Shown in pieces: positions 6,031 to 7,989 of a DNA stretch of 7,989 nt. A program made the position numbers and the translations under genes. Location of the stretch: assembly GCA_937927905.1 (NCBI GenBank), contig CALFWP010000084.1:1-7989 (forward strand), read 5' to 3'. This DNA is from an uncultured Neomegalonema sp. (GTDB taxonomy: Bacteria; Pseudomonadota; Alphaproteobacteria; Rhodobacterales; Rhodobacteraceae). The notes beneath the pieces are model-generated. The model saw only the letters and a list, made by a program, of their open reading frames with translations, was not told the DNA's origin and searched no databases. Numbering within the stretch: position 1 is the stretch's first letter; each line of letters starts with the position of its first letter.

Positions 6031-6765
6031 ATGAAAACCCGTTTTATCTGGTGTGATTTATCGGCCCTTAGACCCGAACTTGCGGCTCAATTCTACACAC
6101 GCGTTTTCGGTTGGCAATTTGATGATGCGTCATCCGCGTACCGTTATGCCTATAATGAAAATGCGCCGGTTGCCTCAATTTTTGACATGCCGCCGTTTTT
6201 CCGCAAGATCAATATGCCCAGCTTCTGGATGAGCTATATCTGCGTAGAAAGCATAGATACTGTGGTCAAGCTGGCGGTACAGTTTGGCGGAAAGGTCGAG
6301 TTACAGGACGGGTTCGACGACGGACGCGTTGCACTGATACGCGATCCGCTCGGAGCAGGTTTCACCGTTTTTGAAGGCCGGATGGAAAACGGCATTACCG
6401 GATGGTCCCGTGGTGGACTGCGTGCGGGTCACACACTCAATATTTCATCTCTGAATGCGGTGAAGGGGTTTTATGAAACACTGTTCGGGTGGACGTTCAG
6501 ACCGGCCAGTGACAGGTGTTGGGATGTGACCGGCACAGATGGTGGTATCATAGCGGATTGTATTGAAAGTTCCGATGAAGAGCGTGGCGGGTTTGAATAC
6601 TGGGGCATTACCTTCACCGTGAAAAGCCTTGATAACGCACGCAGGGCCATAGAAAAATGCGGAGGCACTGTGTTTTCCGTAAAATATTATCGCGGGCATC
6701 CTGCTTTATCGGTTGCTGACATGGATGGTGCCGCTTTTTCCGTAGTCTCAACCGGTAATAAATAA
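6031..6765 (+). CDS. Two-domain VOC (glyoxalase/dioxygenase fold) protein
   Basis: 244 residues with two tandem vicinal-oxygen-chelate domains, about 1-118 and 130-242. Each begins with a beta strand and an FYxxxFGW motif (residues 21-28 in domain 1, FYETLFGW in domain 2). The arrangement resembles the Cfp30B-type proteins of unknown function. Domain 1 has an Asp-containing first strand (IWCDLS) and ends in FTVFEGR with Glu115 in a typical metal-ligand position. Domain 2 starts with GHTLNIS (His134) but ends in AFSVVS without the usual Glu. One metal site could therefore be made from His134 and Glu115 across domains, or metal binding may be partly lost. It starts 2 bp after the BKACE stop and ends 8 bp before the next SDR, so it sits in the middle of a tight operon and probably acts on a pathway intermediate as an isomerase, epimerase or lyase. 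The reaction is unknown. Confidence 0.8.
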   Translation: MKTRFIWCDLSALRPELAAQFYTRVFGWQFDDASSAYRYAYNENAPVASIFDMPPFFRKINMPSFWMSYICVESIDTVVKLAVQFGGKVELQDGFDDGRVALIRDPLGAGFTVFEGRMENGITGWSRGGLRAGHTLNISSLNAVKGFYETLFGWTFRPASDRCWDVTGTDGGIIADCIESSDEERGGFEYWGITFTVKSLDNARRAIEKCGGTVFSVKYYRGHPALSVADMDGAAFSVVSTGNK

Positions 6766-6773
6766 GAGGTAGT

Positions 6774-7514
6774 ATGCGTTTATCCGGAAAATCAGCTCTG
6801 GTTACAGGGGGACGTCAAGGCATAGGGCGCGGGATCGTTGAGGCCTTTTTGCGCGAGGGGGCAGGGGTTATCACCTGCGGACGGGGTCAGCGGCCGGATA
6901 ACTTGCCCGATAAATGTGAGTGGTATCAGGCGGATGTGTCGGACAGTGATCAGGTTGCGGCACTTGCGGCGGCTGTTCCGGCTTTTGATATTATCGTCAA
7001 CAACGCCGGTGTTCAGGTTGAAAAAACGGTTGCCGAGAGCACAGATGCGGATTGGGATCTTGTCATGGGCGCGAACGCACGGGGGGTTTTTAATATCTGT
7101 CGTGCTTTTATTCCGTTGATGGAACAGGGTGGTTCGATCATCAATATCGGATCAATTTCCGGCCATGTCGCAGATCCGTCAATGGCGCTTTATAATGCTT
7201 CAAAAGCTTTTGTGCATGGTTTGACGCGCTCGATCGCCGTGGATCACGGGCCGCGCATCCGCTGTAATGCGATTTGCCCGGGCTGGATCGAAACAGGCAT
7301 GCTTGATGCCGGATTTGCTCTGGCCGCCGATCCCAAAAAAGCCAGAGCAGAAGCATTACAGAGGCATCCTGTGCGTCGTTTCGGGCGTCCCGATGATATT
7401 GCCGTCATTGCCGTCTGGCTGGCCTCTGATGAAGCGGCCTTTGCGACAGGGCAGTTTTTTACAATTGATGGTGGCCTTACCGCTGCATCACCTTTGCAGC
7501 CGGGGCTATCATGA
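6774..7514 (+). CDS. SDR-family NAD(P)-dependent oxidoreductase (second of two)
   Basis: A classical SDR of 246 residues. The nucleotide motif TGGRQGIG is at 11-18, NNAG at 76-79, catalytic Asn101 (NARG), Ser127, Tyr140 and Lys144. The end of strand two reads TCGRG with Arg37 where the first SDR has Asp38, and Arg14 lies in the glycine-rich loop. Both point towards NADP(H), although this is only a rule of thumb. Several blocks are shared with the first SDR: EKT after the NNAG strand, ADP after the catalytic Ser, DHGP, NAICPG, WLASDEA and DGGL. The two are thus related paralogues. A good Shine-Dalgarno (AGAGGT, 6765-6770) precedes ATG 6774 and overlaps the stop of the VOC gene. Probably oxidises or reduces a hydroxy/keto intermediate of the pathway that uses the BKACE enzyme; the substrate is unknown. 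Confidence 0.9.
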   Translation: MRLSGKSALVTGGRQGIGRGIVEAFLREGAGVITCGRGQRPDNLPDKCEWYQADVSDSDQVAALAAAVPAFDIIVNNAGVQVEKTVAESTDADWDLVMGANARGVFNICRAFIPLMEQGGSIINIGSISGHVADPSMALYNASKAFVHGLTRSIAVDHGPRIRCNAICPGWIETGMLDAGFALAADPKKARAEALQRHPVRRFGRPDDIAVIAVWLASDEAAFATGQFFTIDGGLTAASPLQPGLS

Positions 7515-7526
7515 TAGGAAACAGTG

Positions 7527-7970
7527 ATGAGTGACCAATCCGCAGTATTGGGAGCCGGCGTGATCGGGGCAAGCTGGGCAGCATTGTTTCTCGCTGCCGG
7601 CCACTCTGTTACGGTTTATGATCCGGCGAAGAATAGCGATAGTTTTGTGCGCCGGTATATTGAGAGTGCGTGGCCGGTTCTGGAAACGCTCGGTTTGACA
7701 GAGCGCGGTACGCCGGACAAAATCCTGTTTTCCGGTAATGCGGCACAGGCGGTGTCTGATGCACTGTTTATCCAGGAAAGCGTGCCGGAAAGATTGCATC
7801 TAAAGCATGACTTGTTCCGCGAAATCGAACCGGCGCTGAGGCCTGATGCGGTGGTGGCTTCGTCTGCTTCGGGTTTGACACTGGGCGAGATGCAGGACGG
7901 TTGGAAAGATCCTGCGCGCTTTGTGCTTGGCCATCCTTTTAACCCGCCGCATCTGATCCCGATCGAGTAG
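7527..7970 (+). CDS. 3-hydroxyacyl-CoA/carnitine dehydrogenase-like protein, NAD-binding half only
   Basis: 147 residues matching the N-terminal Rossmann domain of the 3-hydroxyacyl-CoA dehydrogenase superfamily. The closest style is the lambda-crystallin/L-gulonate and carnitine 3-dehydrogenase branch, which oxidises 3-hydroxy acids with NAD. GAGVIG at 9-14 binds NAD, Asp32 (VYDP) would bind the adenosine ribose, QESVPE and SSASGLT follow, and GHPFNPP holds the catalytic His136. Full-length members have about 320 or more residues. Here TAG at 7968-7970 interrupts the motif usually reading LIPLVEVV, just after LIPIE. One extra base after 7967 would give EVVVAV and keep the frame open to the window end, so a frameshift or sequencing error is likely; a true truncation would remove the C-terminal dimer and substrate domain. 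Start ATG 7527 has AGGAA at 7516-7520, 6 nt upstream; the GTG at 7524 is less likely. The gene lies 12 bp after the second SDR, in the same operon. Confidence 0.8.
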   Translation: MSDQSAVLGAGVIGASWAALFLAAGHSVTVYDPAKNSDSFVRRYIESAWPVLETLGLTERGTPDKILFSGNAAQAVSDALFIQESVPERLHLKHDLFREIEPALRPDAVVASSASGLTLGEMQDGWKDPARFVLGHPFNPPHLIPIE

Positions 7971-7989
7971 TTGTTGCTGTTTTTGGGCA

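Overview
The window is bacterial. Genes are densely packed on one strand, with overlaps or gaps of 2-40 bp and recognisable Shine-Dalgarno sites. Base composition is moderately GC-rich apart from an AT-rich left end. The protein types (a BetC-like choline sulfatase, a BKACE/DUF849 beta-keto acid cleavage enzyme, paired SDRs, a lambda-crystallin/carnitine-dehydrogenase-like NAD enzyme and a lipoprotein M48 peptidase) suggest an alphaproteobacterium, perhaps marine or plant-associated. That placement is inferred from protein style, not from a marker gene.

Layout. Positions 1-120 are AT-rich and non-coding, with a composite inverted repeat. This runs directly into the 3' part of an isochorismatase-family cysteine hydrolase gene (121-420), which has lost its N-terminal half and is probably a pseudogene. 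After a 103-bp gap holding an 8-bp inverted repeat that covers a ribosome binding site come a choline-sulfatase-like gene (524-2062), an overlapping six-TM membrane protein of unknown function (2059-2703) and an SDR dehydrogenase (2722-3501). A 112-bp gap with a possible promoter precedes an M48 metalloprotease lipoprotein (3614-5056). Then come a BKACE enzyme (5096-6028), a two-domain VOC protein (6031-6765), a second SDR (6774-7514) and the N-terminal half of a 3-hydroxyacyl-CoA-dehydrogenase-like gene (7527-7970), whose frame stops inside a conserved motif 19 bp before the window ends.

How the genes may work together. Apart from the M48 gene, the set looks like a catabolic cluster. A sulfatase would unmask a hydroxyl group, dehydrogenases (two SDRs and the HAD-type enzyme) would oxidise hydroxyl to keto, and BKACE would cleave a beta-keto acid with acetyl-CoA. 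In known biochemistry, choline-O-sulfate gives choline and then glycine betaine, while L-carnitine goes through 3-dehydrocarnitine and BKACE to glycine betaine. One reading is therefore a quaternary-amine (choline sulfate/carnitine-like) pathway, but BKACE and SDR substrates cannot be fixed from sequence. No transporter, regulator, RNA gene, CRISPR array or transposase is visible. Both window ends carry broken genes, so assembly-end artefacts must be considered for them.
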